This document shows positions 33,438 to 42,919 of a stretch of DNA of 64,000 bases, piece after piece. The DNA is taken from NCBI GenBank assembly GCA_002698425.1, contig NZXU01000023.1, forward strand, positions 34,085 to 98,084, in the 5' to 3' direction. The stretch is from Ahrensia sp. (lineage in GTDB: Bacteria; Pseudomonadota; Alphaproteobacteria; Rhizobiales; Rhizobiaceae). The position numbers and the translations under genes are program-made. The notes under the pieces are model-generated. The model did not search any database. It was not told where the DNA came from and saw only the letters and a program-made list of their open reading frames with translations. Numbering within the stretch: position 1 is the first letter of the stretch; each line of letters begins with the position of its first letter.

Positions 33438-33926
33438 ATGACCATCAGCCCCGAACGCGATCTCGAACTGCTGCGCCGCACCATCGAACTGGCGCGCATC
33501 TCCCGCGAGCGCGGCGACCATCCGTTCGGTGCGCTGCTCGCCGACAGCGACGGCGCGATCCTCCTGGAGGCCATGAATACCTGCGGCACCAAGGGCGACC
33601 GCACGGGCCATGCCGAACGCAATCTGATGACCGAAGCCTCGATGAAATACGATGCCGACTTCCTGTCGAAATGCACCATGTACACCAGCGCCGAACCCTG
33701 CGTTATGTGCACCGGTTCGGTCTATTGGGCGGGTGTCGGGCGCATCGTGCACGGCATGAGCGAGAAGGAACTGAAGGACCTGATCGGTCCGGATCCGGAG
33801 AACCTCACGATGGACCTGCCCTGCACCCAGGTCGTCGCGGCCGGTCAGCGCAAGGTCGAGGTGGTCGGACCGCTTCTGTCGGAGGAGTCCGCCGTCGTGC
33901 ACGAAGGCTTCTGGGTTTCCTCGTAA
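33438..33926 (+). CDS. nucleoside/guanine deaminase of the cytidine deaminase superfamily
   Basis: Zinc deaminase of 162 residues. The catalytic HAE lies in TGHAERNLMTEAS and the zinc Cys pair in SAEPCVMCTGSVYWAGV. The size and the C-terminal ESAVVHEGFW tail resemble guanine deaminases of this fold rather than tRNA deaminases. It is alone on the plus strand, facing the ABC transporter operon and convergent with the aldehyde dehydrogenase. In the context of a purine island, a base such as guanine or a substituted aminopurine is the likely substrate. I chose the ATG after ACCTCAG; a longer upstream frame includes the palindrome. Confidence 0.88.
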   Translation: MTISPERDLELLRRTIELARISRERGDHPFGALLADSDGAILLEAMNTCGTKGDRTGHAERNLMTEASMKYDADFLSKCTMYTSAEPCVMCTGSVYWAGVGRIVHGMSEKELKDLIGPDPENLTMDLPCTQVVAAGQRKVEVVGPLLSEESAVVHEGFWVSS

Positions 33927-33932
33927 ACGCGA

Positions 33933-33958
33933 TCTGCGCGGTCAAATGACCGCGCAGA
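33933..33958. terminator. bidirectional hairpin between convergent genes
   Basis: Perfect 12-bp arms TCTGCGCGGTCA/TGACCGCGCAGA with an AA centre. It overlaps the stop codon of the convergent aldehyde dehydrogenase; no long U-run. Confidence 0.6.
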
Positions 33959-35456
33959 CGGTCTTCGTTTCGAGATAGTTTTCCAGTCCCTGCGCGCCGT
34001 TCTCATAGCCCCAGCCGCTTTCCTTGTGTCCGCCCTTTGGCAGTTCCGGCGAGAAATAGGAATGGCAGTTGATCCAGACAGTGCCCGACCGGATACCGCC
34101 GGCAAGCCGGTGCGCGGCTGACAGGTTTTCGGTCCAGACGCTCGCGGCAAGGCCGTAATCCGTATCGTTCGCATAGGCGAGCGCTTCTTCCGGCTCGTCG
34201 AAGGGCGTGACCGTGATGACCGGCCCGAAGATTTCCTCGCGCATCATCCGCATGTCCGGCCGCGCCCCGGTCACGACGGTCGGCGTGTAGAAGGCCCCGG
34301 CATCGCCGAAGCGTTCGCCGCCAGTCGCAACACCCGCGCCGTCGGCCCTGCCTTCCTCGATGAAGGACGCAACGCGCTCCGCCTGCGCCGCGCTGACGAG
34401 AGGTCCGAGATCGGTTTCGCGGTCGAGCCCGTGGCCGAGCCGCAGCTTCGCGGCTTCCTTGACCAGCCCGTCGACGAAGGCGTCATGGATGCTGCGGTGG
34501 ACATAGGCGCGCGAGCCGGCCACGCAAACCTGGCCGGAATTGGCGAAGATGCCGCGCGCGACGCCGGGCAGAGCGAGGTCGAAATCGGCGTCCGGCATGA
34601 CGATGGCCGGGGACTTGCCGCCCAGTTCGAGCGTCAGTTTCTTCAGATTGCCCTGGGCGGCGCCGACGATCATGCGGCCGACCTCGGTCGAGCCGGTGAA
34701 GGCGACCTTGTTGACATCGCGATGCGCCGTCAGATGCGCCCCGACCGCCGCACCGAAACCGGTGACGATATTGACGACGCCGGCGGGCAAGCCAGCCTCG
34801 ATCAGGAGCTCGCCGAGGCGGAGAGCCGTCAGCGACGTCTCCTCGGCCGGCTTCAGCACGACGGTGCAACCGGCGCACAGCGCAGGCGCCAGTTTCATTG
34901 CCGCCATCAAGAGCGGCGAGTTCCAGGGGGTAATCGCGGCGACGACGCCGACGGGTTCGCGCGTCGTATAGGCGAATATCTTCTTTCCGGGCGGGTGATA
35001 GCCGATGGAGGTCGGGATCGTCTGGCCGAGGATCTTGTTGGCAAATCCCGCATAGTAGCGGAACTGCTCGGCGGAGGCGGGGATCTCGGCGAAGCGCGAT
35101 GTCGCCCAGGATTTGCCCTGATCGAGCGTTTCCAGTTCGGCCAGCTCGTCGGCATGGGCCTCGATCAAATCCGCGATTGCCCACAGAAGCTTGCCGCGCG
35201 CCGACGGCTTCATGTCGCGCCATGCCGGATCGGAAAGCGCGGCGCGCGCGGCGGCGACCGCCGCGTCGGCATCGGCCGGAGCGCCCTCCGCGATTTCGCA
35301 AAGCAGCGCGCCGGATGCCGGGTCGTGTGTGGCGAAGGTACCGCCGCCCGCGGCGTCGCGCCATTCATTGGCGATCAGGAGTTTCTTGGCCCCGTTGTCG
35401 AGAAAGGCCTGTGCGCCGGGGGTCGCAGGCCGGTGCGGAGGAATGTGGAGGGTCAT
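33942..35456 (-). CDS. aldehyde dehydrogenase
   Basis: NAD(P)-dependent aldehyde dehydrogenase of 504 residues. The catalytic Glu is in LTLELGGKSPAIVM and the Cys in ANSGQVCVAGSRAYVH; EEIFGPVITVTPF and a PKGGHKESGWGYENG C-terminal motif follow. The ATG overlaps the stop of the iron-sulfur subunit gene (ATGA). It is the last gene of the long minus-strand purine operon. It could oxidise an aldehyde released by the split Rieske oxygenase or by the GMC or ThDP enzymes. Confidence 0.92.
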   Translation of the reverse strand: MTLHIPPHRPATPGAQAFLDNGAKKLLIANEWRDAAGGGTFATHDPASGALLCEIAEGAPADADAAVAAARAALSDPAWRDMKPSARGKLLWAIADLIEAHADELAELETLDQGKSWATSRFAEIPASAEQFRYYAGFANKILGQTIPTSIGYHPPGKKIFAYTTREPVGVVAAITPWNSPLLMAAMKLAPALCAGCTVVLKPAEETSLTALRLGELLIEAGLPAGVVNIVTGFGAAVGAHLTAHRDVNKVAFTGSTEVGRMIVGAAQGNLKKLTLELGGKSPAIVMPDADFDLALPGVARGIFANSGQVCVAGSRAYVHRSIHDAFVDGLVKEAAKLRLGHGLDRETDLGPLVSAAQAERVASFIEEGRADGAGVATGGERFGDAGAFYTPTVVTGARPDMRMMREEIFGPVITVTPFDEPEEALAYANDTDYGLAASVWTENLSAAHRLAGGIRSGTVWINCHSYFSPELPKGGHKESGWGYENGAQGLENYLETKTVCAVI

Positions 35457-35962
35457 TGCATGTCCAGTGTCTTGCCGGCGATCCGCGAGGCGGCAAGCGT
35501 CGCGCCGCGCAGGATCGAGTGATAGCCCGTACAGCGGCAGATATTGCCTTCGAGCGCCGTCATGATGTCGTCGCGCGTCGCATGCGGATTGCCGGTTAGC
35601 AGCGCGACCAGCGAGATCACGAAACCGGGTGCGCAATAGCCGCATTGGAACGCGGACTCCTCGGCCAGCGCCTCGCGCACGACCGCAGTAACCGGCAGGG
35701 CGTCGAGACCGGCGCCTGTGACGATCTCTGCGCCGTCCGCCTGCCAGGCCATGACCAGGCAGGAATTGGCGGCTTGGCCGTTCATCAGCACCATGCATGC
35801 ACCGCAGCGCCCGGCCTCACAGCCGATCTTGGTCTCGGTCGCGGAGAGCGTGTCGCGCAGAACGCGTGTCAGTGATGTTCCGGCGGTCGCGGTCGTCTCG
35901 ACAGGTTCGCCGTTCAGCCGGAAACGCAGGGCAATCGGCTCATCCGCCATGATGTCGGTCAT
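35453..35962 (-). CDS. [2Fe-2S] subunit of a molybdenum hydroxylase (xanthine dehydrogenase family)
   Basis: Small subunit of 169 residues with two clusters. The plant-type cluster uses C48, C53, C56 and C68 (GCEAGRCGACMVL); the second uses C107, C110, C142 and C144 (QCGYCAPGF, NICRCTGYHSI). It carries electrons from the Mo site to FAD. It overlaps the large subunit gene by 4 bp. It is separate from FAD here, as in CoxS-type enzymes. Confidence 0.94.
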   Translation of the reverse strand: MTDIMADEPIALRFRLNGEPVETTATAGTSLTRVLRDTLSATETKIGCEAGRCGACMVLMNGQAANSCLVMAWQADGAEIVTGAGLDALPVTAVVREALAEESAFQCGYCAPGFVISLVALLTGNPHATRDDIMTALEGNICRCTGYHSILRGATLAASRIAGKTLDMQ

Positions 35963-38900
35963 TCGGCTGCCTCGCAGAAATCGAGAATGTCTTCAGGCCG
36001 GAACGGCGTGACCGCTGGCCAGTGTCCGAGCGCGTCGGCCACCGCATTGGCGATTGCGGGCGTGATCGAGTTGATGCTGATCTCGCCGGCGCCGCGCGGA
36101 CCGAAGGGATCGCCGTCATCCAGATCTTCAAGGGCGAAACTCGTCATGCGCTCCGGCGCGTCGCGGACGGTCGGCATGTAGTAGTTGTCGTAGTTGGTCG
36201 TGAGGAAACGGCCGTCCTCGATCAGCACGTCTTCCGTCAGCGTGAAGCCGAGGCCCTGCACGAGCCCGCCTTCCATCTGGCCGAGATAGGCCGCAAGATC
36301 GATCACCGGGCCCGCGGCCGTGTGAAGCTCGATGTCGATCACGCGGACCTCGCCGGTGGCGCGATCGACCGAGACGCGGACGAGCGTCACGCCGAAGGCG
36401 AAGATGAAGCGCGCATTGCCCTTGGTGTAATCCGACTTCGGAAAGGCGAAGTCGGCTTCCTCGGACAGGGTCTCTCCGGGTGCCAGACTTTCCGCAAGCT
36501 CCGCGAAGCCGAGCAGGGGGACCCGGCTGTTGGTGGCCGCATCGGCGATGCCGCCCGGAATGATCCTGAGCGTTTCGGGCGCCCGGTCGAGCAATGCCGC
36601 CGCCCTGGCGAGCAGCTTGTCCGTAAAGCCGGGCGCCATCAGGTCAGTGCCTTTCCAGACGACGTAGCCGCCGCGCGACGCCGTGGTCGAACCGGAATCC
36701 GGTGTGGAGGCGGTGTCGCCTATGACCGCACGCACATCCTCGCGGGCGCAGCCGAGCCGGTCGGCGATGGCGGCATGGATGGAGGGGATGAGCCCCTGGC
36801 CCATCTCGTCCAGCCCGAACTGCGCCTCGATCTTCCCGTCGGCCGCAAGCGTGATGCGCGTGATCGCCTCGTCATGCGGAATGGTCCCGAGGCCGTTGCC
36901 CTGATAGATCAGGCCCATGCCGGTGCCGATTGCCTTTCCGGGCGGCGCATCTACCGGTTCGCGCCACATCGGGCTCGCCGCGGCCGCATCCAGCATTTCC
37001 GTCAGTCGTTCGGATGGAGCGACGAGCTGGCCGAGAAAGCCTGGCATGCCGGGCGTGCGAAGATTGCGCCGGCGGATCTCGACAGGGTCGAGTCCGCACA
37101 GCGCCGCCAGCTGGTCCATCTGGCATTCTATTGCATAGGTCATCTGGTTGGCGCCGAAGCCGCGAAACGCCCCGCAGGTGCCATTGTTCGTGTAGGCGAG
37201 GCGGCCAAGCGTCTTCACATTCGGCGAGATGTAGGGCCCGCAGGCATGTTCGTTGGCGGTCTCCAGCACGCCGGGGCTGAGCGAGGCATAGGCACCGCTG
37301 TCGGCGACGAAATCGACCTCTTGGGCCAGCAGCATTCCGTCGGCGTCGCAGGCGGTGCGCATGCGGATGCGGAACGGATTGCGTTTCGTCCCGGCCAGCA
37401 CCGATTCAGCGCGCGTCCACTGCATGCGAACCGGCGCGTTGGCCTTCAACGCCAGCAGGGCGAGGACGGGCTGGACGGTCAGTTCGTCCTTGCCGCCGAA
37501 ACCGCCGCCGGTCGGGCTGGTGACGACGCGGATCTTCTCTTCCGGCATGGCGAGGATGCGGGCGAGCGCTTGCCGGTCGCGGACGCCATATTGCCCGCCG
37601 GCGAACATCGCCAGTCCGCCGTCGGGCGTCGGCTCGACATAACCGCCCTCGGTCTCCATGAAGCCGTGCATCTGGCGCGGCGTGACATAGGTCTCCTCGA
37701 CGATATGGATCGCCGCCGCGAAGCCGGCGTCGATATCGCCCCGTTCCAGTTCGACCGAGCTGGTCAGATTGCCGTCGGCATGAACAGGCTCGGCGCCGTC
37801 ATCGAGAGCGGCGAGCGGGTCGCCGACAGGCGGAAGCGCCTCGTAGTCGACCTCGATCAGCGCCAGCGCCTGCAGCGCCGTTTCGCGATCGATGGCAGCG
37901 ACCCCGGCCACCGGATCGCCGAGATAGCGGACCTTGTCTGAACAGAGCGCCGGTTGGTCCGGGAAGACGATCCCGAAGGAATTTTCACCTTTGATGTCGC
38001 GATGCGTGACGACCGCCTTCACCCCGGGCAGGGCCTCCGCAGCGCTCGTTTCGATCGACAGGATGCGCGCATGCGGGACGTCGAGGCGGAGCGTTGCGCC
38101 GACCAGCATGTCGTCGCGCCGCGTATCGGTCAGGTAAGGCATTTGCGCCGCGATCTTGCCCGGCAGGTCGGGCCGGACATGCCAGCGATTGCCGCCGGTC
38201 TCACGCGACAGGCGGAATTCGTCCGGCGTACTGGCCGGTTCGGGGCGGATCGTGCGCCCGCCGCGGATATCTCCCGGCAACGCACCCGACAGGACCTCAA
38301 CCAGCGCGTTCGCACCGGCCCGCTTGCGGTAGCTTGCGCTGCGAAATGCGTCGTCGGGGGCGGAAATCTTGGTCGCAATGATCTCTCGGAGCGCCGACCA
38401 GTCAATCGACGAGACTTCCCGCCCGATCAATCCGGTCTCCGTCTCGATGAGCCGCGTCGCAGGCACCGGCCCGCCGCCGACCGCAAGTCGCGCAGACTTC
38501 ACTTTTCCGCCACTGGCGAACAACGCGCCGGCGACCGCGATAATGCTGGGCGTGAAGGCGGCGCGCATCCCGATCTTGCGGAACCCGTAACGGCCTTCGG
38601 CCTCCTGGCGGGGAATCAGAATGGCGGTGATCAGCGACGGTTCGGCGGGCGTTGCAAGCCAGTCGGCGAGGGGAACGGTGCGCGGCCCTTCGTGCGTCAG
38701 CACCTCCAATCGGGCGTCGAGCGTCAGCAGGGCGGGCAGCAGGCAGCCGGTACGCCAGCCGATGTTGCCGCCAAGCGTCGCCCTGTTGCGGATCGCCGTC
38801 GCGCCGACGCGGCGCGCTGCCTCCGCCAGAAGCGGGCAGTGCTCGGCAATGGCTGCGGAGCCGATGATCGCGGAGAGCGTTTCCCCCGCGCCGATCCGCA

Positions 38901-39093
38901 ATGCGGTATCCGCCACGGAAAACCCGGAGAAGTCATCGAGGCAGGAAATATCGATCAGCGCCGAGGGGCGCGGCTTTCCAAGCGACCATTCCGCCTGCAA
39001 GGCCGTGGAGCCGGCGGACAACCGTGCATCCGGGCCGGCTTCGGCCAGCATCGTCACGGCTTGCGACGGCGTATCGGGTTTCAGGATCCGCAT
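35959..39093 (-). CDS. molybdenum hydroxylase with fused FAD and molybdopterin domains
   Basis: Single chain of 1044 residues. Residues 1 to about 280 form a CoxM-type FAD domain (AGSTALQAEW, ATLGGNIGWRTG, KIGMRAAFTPSIIAVAGAL). About 300-1044 form a CoxL/XdhB-type molybdopterin domain with TSPTGGGFGGKDELTVQ, CGAFRGFGANQMTYAIE, DEMGQGLIPSIHAAI and GAGEISINSITPAIANAV, where the active-site Glu lies. Together with the small subunit it would hydroxylate a purine or another N-heterocycle using water. Bacterial Xdh normally fuses FAD to the iron-sulfur domain, so this FAD-Mo order is unusual. No XdhC-type maturation gene is in the window. Confidence 0.9.
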   Translation of the reverse strand: MRILKPDTPSQAVTMLAEAGPDARLSAGSTALQAEWSLGKPRPSALIDISCLDDFSGFSVADTALRIGAGETLSAIIGSAAIAEHCPLLAEAARRVGATAIRNRATLGGNIGWRTGCLLPALLTLDARLEVLTHEGPRTVPLADWLATPAEPSLITAILIPRQEAEGRYGFRKIGMRAAFTPSIIAVAGALFASGGKVKSARLAVGGGPVPATRLIETETGLIGREVSSIDWSALREIIATKISAPDDAFRSASYRKRAGANALVEVLSGALPGDIRGGRTIRPEPASTPDEFRLSRETGGNRWHVRPDLPGKIAAQMPYLTDTRRDDMLVGATLRLDVPHARILSIETSAAEALPGVKAVVTHRDIKGENSFGIVFPDQPALCSDKVRYLGDPVAGVAAIDRETALQALALIEVDYEALPPVGDPLAALDDGAEPVHADGNLTSSVELERGDIDAGFAAAIHIVEETYVTPRQMHGFMETEGGYVEPTPDGGLAMFAGGQYGVRDRQALARILAMPEEKIRVVTSPTGGGFGGKDELTVQPVLALLALKANAPVRMQWTRAESVLAGTKRNPFRIRMRTACDADGMLLAQEVDFVADSGAYASLSPGVLETANEHACGPYISPNVKTLGRLAYTNNGTCGAFRGFGANQMTYAIECQMDQLAALCGLDPVEIRRRNLRTPGMPGFLGQLVAPSERLTEMLDAAAASPMWREPVDAPPGKAIGTGMGLIYQGNGLGTIPHDEAITRITLAADGKIEAQFGLDEMGQGLIPSIHAAIADRLGCAREDVRAVIGDTASTPDSGSTTASRGGYVVWKGTDLMAPGFTDKLLARAAALLDRAPETLRIIPGGIADAATNSRVPLLGFAELAESLAPGETLSEEADFAFPKSDYTKGNARFIFAFGVTLVRVSVDRATGEVRVIDIELHTAAGPVIDLAAYLGQMEGGLVQGLGFTLTEDVLIEDGRFLTTNYDNYYMPTVRDAPERMTSFALEDLDDGDPFGPRGAGEISINSITPAIANAVADALGHWPAVTPFRPEDILDFCEAAE

Positions 39094-39103
39094 CGCGTCG
39101 GTC

Positions 39104-39973
39104 CTACTGCGTCGCCAGGGTCGTGCCGAAACGCAGACCCTTTTCCTTCAGCCAGCGCCGGTAGGCGACGGAGGACGAGTCGGCGCGCGTCGGGATCTCG
39201 GCGCGCGGCTCCAGCGGCATGAGCAGCGGACGCTGGTTCTCGACGATGATGCGGTCCTGCAGGAAAATAACCTGTTCGAAGCGGCGCAGCTGCGTCAGCG
39301 AAGCTTCGTCGTCGAGCAGATACATGACCGGCGTCGCGCGGCACAGATCCTCCTCCATCGGCTGGATGAACAGCGCGATGGCGTCGAGCCGGTCGGGCTG
39401 CGACGGACAGACCCGGTAGAGCATGACCACGAAAGGCGAGGGCACGCGATAGGTCAGATGGGTGAATTCACCCTCCGGCCGCGAAGCCGTCATCTGCGGC
39501 TGGAAGAAGGTGCAATTGGTCGCCCAGACCTCGTCGACGTCGCGGCGCAGCTCCGACTTGTATTGCGGCACCTCGGTATGCGGCTCGGAACCCAGGATAT
39601 CGGTATGCACGAAGGGAAAATGCGCCATGTCGAGGAAGTTCTCGACCACGCGCAGGCCGGAGGCGCGCATCTTGACCCAGCCGCAGGGAACATAGCGGCG
39701 GTCCGGCTCGAAGGCTTCGGCGATGTGGACGATATCGCGTTCCGGTTCGCCGAGCGTCGTCCAGAGGCACCCGTATTTCTCCTGAACGGGCAGGGCGGGC
39801 CCGCGGGCGCCGTCATCCAGGACTTCGCGGACGAGGAAACCGTCTTCCGCCGCCCGCCTGATCTCGATGTCCTGGCCAAGCAGCCGGGTGAGGATCGACC
39901 TATCGGCGATGTCGGCCACCGTCTCGACGGCGTACCACTGGTTGAGGGCGACCGGGTCTGTCGTCTTCGTCAT
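39104..39973 (-). CDS. Rieske-less oxygenase catalytic protein (NdmC-like) 1
   Basis: Protein of 289 residues, the catalytic domain of a Rieske oxygenase without its [2Fe-2S] cluster. The catalytic iron site is intact: N112, D115, H118 and H123 in ENFLDMAHFPFVH, with D240 (FLQDRIIVENQ) as probable third ligand. The start (NQWYAVETVADI, LLGQDIEIRR) keeps the outer strands of the Rieske domain, but the CxH and CxxH loops are missing and the chain passes directly to LPVQEKYGCLWTTLGEPE. This is the plan of NdmC, the methylxanthine N7-demethylase subunit that takes electrons from a Rieske cluster on another protein. A paralog lies at 55260. It overlaps the preceding amidohydrolase by 4 bp. Confidence 0.85.
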   Translation of the reverse strand: MTKTTDPVALNQWYAVETVADIADRSILTRLLGQDIEIRRAAEDGFLVREVLDDGARGPALPVQEKYGCLWTTLGEPERDIVHIAEAFEPDRRYVPCGWVKMRASGLRVVENFLDMAHFPFVHTDILGSEPHTEVPQYKSELRRDVDEVWATNCTFFQPQMTASRPEGEFTHLTYRVPSPFVVMLYRVCPSQPDRLDAIALFIQPMEEDLCRATPVMYLLDDEASLTQLRRFEQVIFLQDRIIVENQRPLLMPLEPRAEIPTRADSSSVAYRRWLKEKGLRFGTTLATQ

Positions 39974-41352
39974 GCATGTCCCTCCGTGCCCCATTGCACC
40001 GACTCGTTTTCGGCCAGCCAGGCGGCGCGACGTTCGAAAAGCGGCGGCGCAACGGTGTGGATTTCATCGATGATCGCCGCGAGATCGGCGGTCTGCAAGA
40101 CGCCGTACTCGACCACGATCTTGCCATCGATCATCGTCATCGCGACGTCGGAACCGCGCACCGCGTGAACGAGATTGTGCTGCAGGTTGAACCACGGTCC
40201 GGACCCGAACAACGGCGTCATGCGCGGCGTATCGGCGCGCACCGCGATGATGTCCGCCCGCTTGCCGGTTTCGATCGAGCCGATCTCGTGATCGAGGCCG
40301 ACCGCCTTCGCGCCGCCGATGGTCGCCATGCGCAGCACGTCCCAGCTATCCATCGCGGCGGCGTCGCGGTCCTTCAGCTTGCCGAGCAGCGAGGCGACCT
40401 TCATCTCCTCGAACATGTCGAAATTGTTGTTTTCCTTCTCGCCGTCCGTACCGATGCCGACCGGAACGCCGGCCGCCAGCATGTCGGCGATCGGCGCGAT
40501 GCCGCTCGCCAGCTTCATGTTGGAGACGGGGTTGTGCGCGACCGATACAGGATATCCGGCGATCAGTTCGATTTCCGACGGTTCGAGCCAGACGGCATGG
40601 GCGATCATCGCGCGCGGCGTTTCGAAGAATCCGAGGTCCTCGAGTGCGAACATCGGCCGCTTGCCATAGCGATTCACGAACTCGGCCACCTCGATCTCGG
40701 CTTCCGAGCAATGGGTGTGAAAGCCGGTGCCGTGCTTCTTCGCCATGTCGATGGCGCGCTGCTGGCCGGCCTCGTCGGCGTAGAAAAGATGTTCGAGCCC
40801 GACCCAGACATTGACCCGGCCATCGGTCTTGCGGTGCCATTCCTCGATCAGGCGCTCGTTCATGTCGAGCGTGTCGAAATAATCGTAATCCGGATGTTCG
40901 CCGACATAGGGAACCGCGACGATACGATTGCCGATCGTCGTGGCGGCCTCGGCGCTCCCGTCCATGTAGCGCCACATGTCGACGACCGTCGTCGTGCCGC
41001 CCAGCACGGATTCCGCATAGCAGAGCATCGATGCGGCCTTCGCCTCATGCGGCTGCAGCATGCGGTGCATCGGGTTGATGTGGAGTGTCAGCCAGTCCCA
41101 GACGGGCAGATGCTCCGCCGTGCCGCGCAGGAAACCGGAATGCGCATGGGCATTCACCAGGCCGGGCATCAAAACGGTATCCGGCAGGTCCTTCACGGGA
41201 ACGCCGGGAAAGCGGCGGGTGAGGTCGTCGCGGGTGCCGACTGCGACGATCGCGCCGCCCTCGATGGCGACGGCCCCGCCGACGATCACCGAATTGTCGG
41301 CATCCATCGTCAGGAGGTGGCCGCCGGCCAGAATGAGTTCCGGGTCGCTCAT
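39970..41352 (-). CDS. amidohydrolase-superfamily deaminase (ATZ/TRZ/MTA-SAH deaminase type)
   Basis: Metal-dependent deaminase of 460 residues. Zinc ligands are HAH in PGLVNAHAHSGFL, HTH in GTGFHTHCSEAE, and a later His in AMIAHAVWLEP, with Asp in GIGTDGEKENNN. This branch includes MTA/SAH deaminases, s-triazine hydrolases and enzymes that deaminate N6-substituted adenines. It overlaps the GMC gene and the Rieske-less protein by 4 bp each, so it is cotranslated with the oxygenase subunit. In this island an aminopurine or N-substituted purine is the likely substrate. Confidence 0.87.
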   Translation of the reverse strand: MSDPELILAGGHLLTMDADNSVIVGGAVAIEGGAIVAVGTRDDLTRRFPGVPVKDLPDTVLMPGLVNAHAHSGFLRGTAEHLPVWDWLTLHINPMHRMLQPHEAKAASMLCYAESVLGGTTTVVDMWRYMDGSAEAATTIGNRIVAVPYVGEHPDYDYFDTLDMNERLIEEWHRKTDGRVNVWVGLEHLFYADEAGQQRAIDMAKKHGTGFHTHCSEAEIEVAEFVNRYGKRPMFALEDLGFFETPRAMIAHAVWLEPSEIELIAGYPVSVAHNPVSNMKLASGIAPIADMLAAGVPVGIGTDGEKENNNFDMFEEMKVASLLGKLKDRDAAAMDSWDVLRMATIGGAKAVGLDHEIGSIETGKRADIIAVRADTPRMTPLFGSGPWFNLQHNLVHAVRGSDVAMTMIDGKIVVEYGVLQTADLAAIIDEIHTVAPPLFERRAAWLAENESVQWGTEGHA

Positions 41353-42914
41353 GCGTCCTCCATCAGGAAATCGGCTGCGCGCTCGCCGATCATGGTCACG
41401 GGCGCATGGGTGTTGCAGGTCGGTATGACCGGTATGACCGAGGCGTCGGCGATACGCAGCCCGTCAATGCCGCGCACACGCAGCCGGGGGTCGGTCACTG
41501 CCATCTCGTCGGTGCCCATCTTGCAGGTGCCGCAGGTGTGGAAGAAGGTCGAGCAGCCGTCACGGATGAACTCGATCACTTCATTGTCCGTCAGCGCATG
41601 GTTTGGAACGACCGGGCCGGCGACGAGATCGCGATAGGCGTCGGTCTGCGAAAGCTCCATCATCGTGTGATAGGCCGAAACAAGGCCTTCGAGATCGGAC
41701 GGTTCGTCCAGATAGTTCGGCTGAAGCTCCAGCGGCCCGAGCGGTTCCGCCGTCAGCATTTTCATCTGGCCGACGCTTTTCGAATGCATCAGCCCGAAGC
41801 CCAGCGAGAACAGTTCGCCGGTCGTCTCGAAACGGTCGCGCAGCGTCTGCTCCGCGCTGTTGCCCTGCACCGGAAAGGCATGGACATCCGCCTGGGCGAG
41901 ATCGGGGCGCGACTTCCAGTTGAGCATGGTGCCGCCGCCATTGTCGGTCTTCGGCCCGAGCGGCTGCGCGGCGCGGAAGACACAGGCCTGCACCAGCGGG
42001 TGGTCCTGAAGGTTCTGCCCGACGCCCGGCAGATCGGCGACAACCGGAATGCCGAGGCGTCCGAGTTCCTCCGCATCGCCGATGCCCGACAGCATCAAAA
42101 GGCGCGGCGTATCGATCGCGCCGAGCGCCAGAACGACCTCGCAATTTGCCCGCGTTTCCACCGTCCGGTCTCCGACGACATGGCGGACGCCGGTGCAGCG
42201 GCCGTTTTCGACAACGAGGCCGGTGGCTAGCGATCCGGTGAGGATTGTCAGCCGTTCCGCGTCGAGGATCGGGTAGAGATAGCCGGTCGCCGAGCTCCAG
42301 CGCTTTCCTTCGGCAATGTTGAAGTTGGATGGCGTCGCGCCCTCGTTGGTCTCGCCGTTCGGATCGTCGATGATCGGGATGCCGAGTTCGCCCGCGCCGT
42401 CCATCATCGCTTGCGCGATCGGATGAAGCTGCTTGCTGGTGGTGATCTTCAGCGGCCCGCCCGCTCCGCGAAATTCGGTCTCGCCACCCTCCCAATCCTC
42501 GCTTCGCTTGAAATAGGGCAGCACATCCGCGAAGGCCCAGCCGGTCGCGCCGGCGGCGTCCCAGGCGTCGTAATCGAGCGGATGGCCGCGATACCACATC
42601 AAGGCGTTGATCGCGCTCGATCCGCCGAGCACCTGGCCGCGCGGGATGCCGATCGTCCGGCCGTTCACATGCGGGGAGGGCGTGTAATTGTAGCCCCAGT
42701 CGTAGCGGCTGCGCCCGAGCGGCACCCATTCGCCGGGATCGTCGATCTCGGCAACGCCGATGCCGGCCTCGCCCGCCTCGATCAGCAGCACCGTCGCATC
42801 CGTCCCGTCGATCAGACGCCGGACAACGGGACAGCCGCCGGACCCCGCGCCCACGACGATATAGTCATAGGCCTTTTCGAGCGGCTTCTGCGGAATGCTG
42901 GGCGTGGCTGGCAT
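41349..42914 (-). CDS. GMC-family flavin oxidoreductase
   Basis: FAD-dependent alcohol dehydrogenase/oxidase of 521 residues. The Rossmann motif YIVVGAGSGGCPVVRRL is N-terminal, RGQVLGGSSAINALMWYRG is the GMC signature 1, and ALGAIDTPRLLMLSG signature 2. The C-terminal active site HTCGTCKMGTD and NTHAPVTMIGERAADFL carry the catalytic His/Asn. Members oxidise alcohols such as choline or aliphatic and aromatic alcohols to aldehydes. Next to aldehyde dehydrogenase and a two-subunit ThDP decarboxylase it would process a side-chain alcohol. A longer upstream frame is a shadow of the ThDP gene. Confidence 0.9.
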   Translation of the reverse strand: MPATPSIPQKPLEKAYDYIVVGAGSGGCPVVRRLIDGTDATVLLIEAGEAGIGVAEIDDPGEWVPLGRSRYDWGYNYTPSPHVNGRTIGIPRGQVLGGSSAINALMWYRGHPLDYDAWDAAGATGWAFADVLPYFKRSEDWEGGETEFRGAGGPLKITTSKQLHPIAQAMMDGAGELGIPIIDDPNGETNEGATPSNFNIAEGKRWSSATGYLYPILDAERLTILTGSLATGLVVENGRCTGVRHVVGDRTVETRANCEVVLALGAIDTPRLLMLSGIGDAEELGRLGIPVVADLPGVGQNLQDHPLVQACVFRAAQPLGPKTDNGGGTMLNWKSRPDLAQADVHAFPVQGNSAEQTLRDRFETTGELFSLGFGLMHSKSVGQMKMLTAEPLGPLELQPNYLDEPSDLEGLVSAYHTMMELSQTDAYRDLVAGPVVPNHALTDNEVIEFIRDGCSTFFHTCGTCKMGTDEMAVTDPRLRVRGIDGLRIADASVIPVIPTCNTHAPVTMIGERAADFLMEDA

Positions 42915-42919
42915 AGCGG

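Noticed and set aside
39104..39973. Explanation of the missing Rieske motif as a frameshift or pseudogene
   Set aside because: The frame is intact, overlapping its neighbour by the usual 4 bp, and a second independent paralog at 55260 has the same loss.
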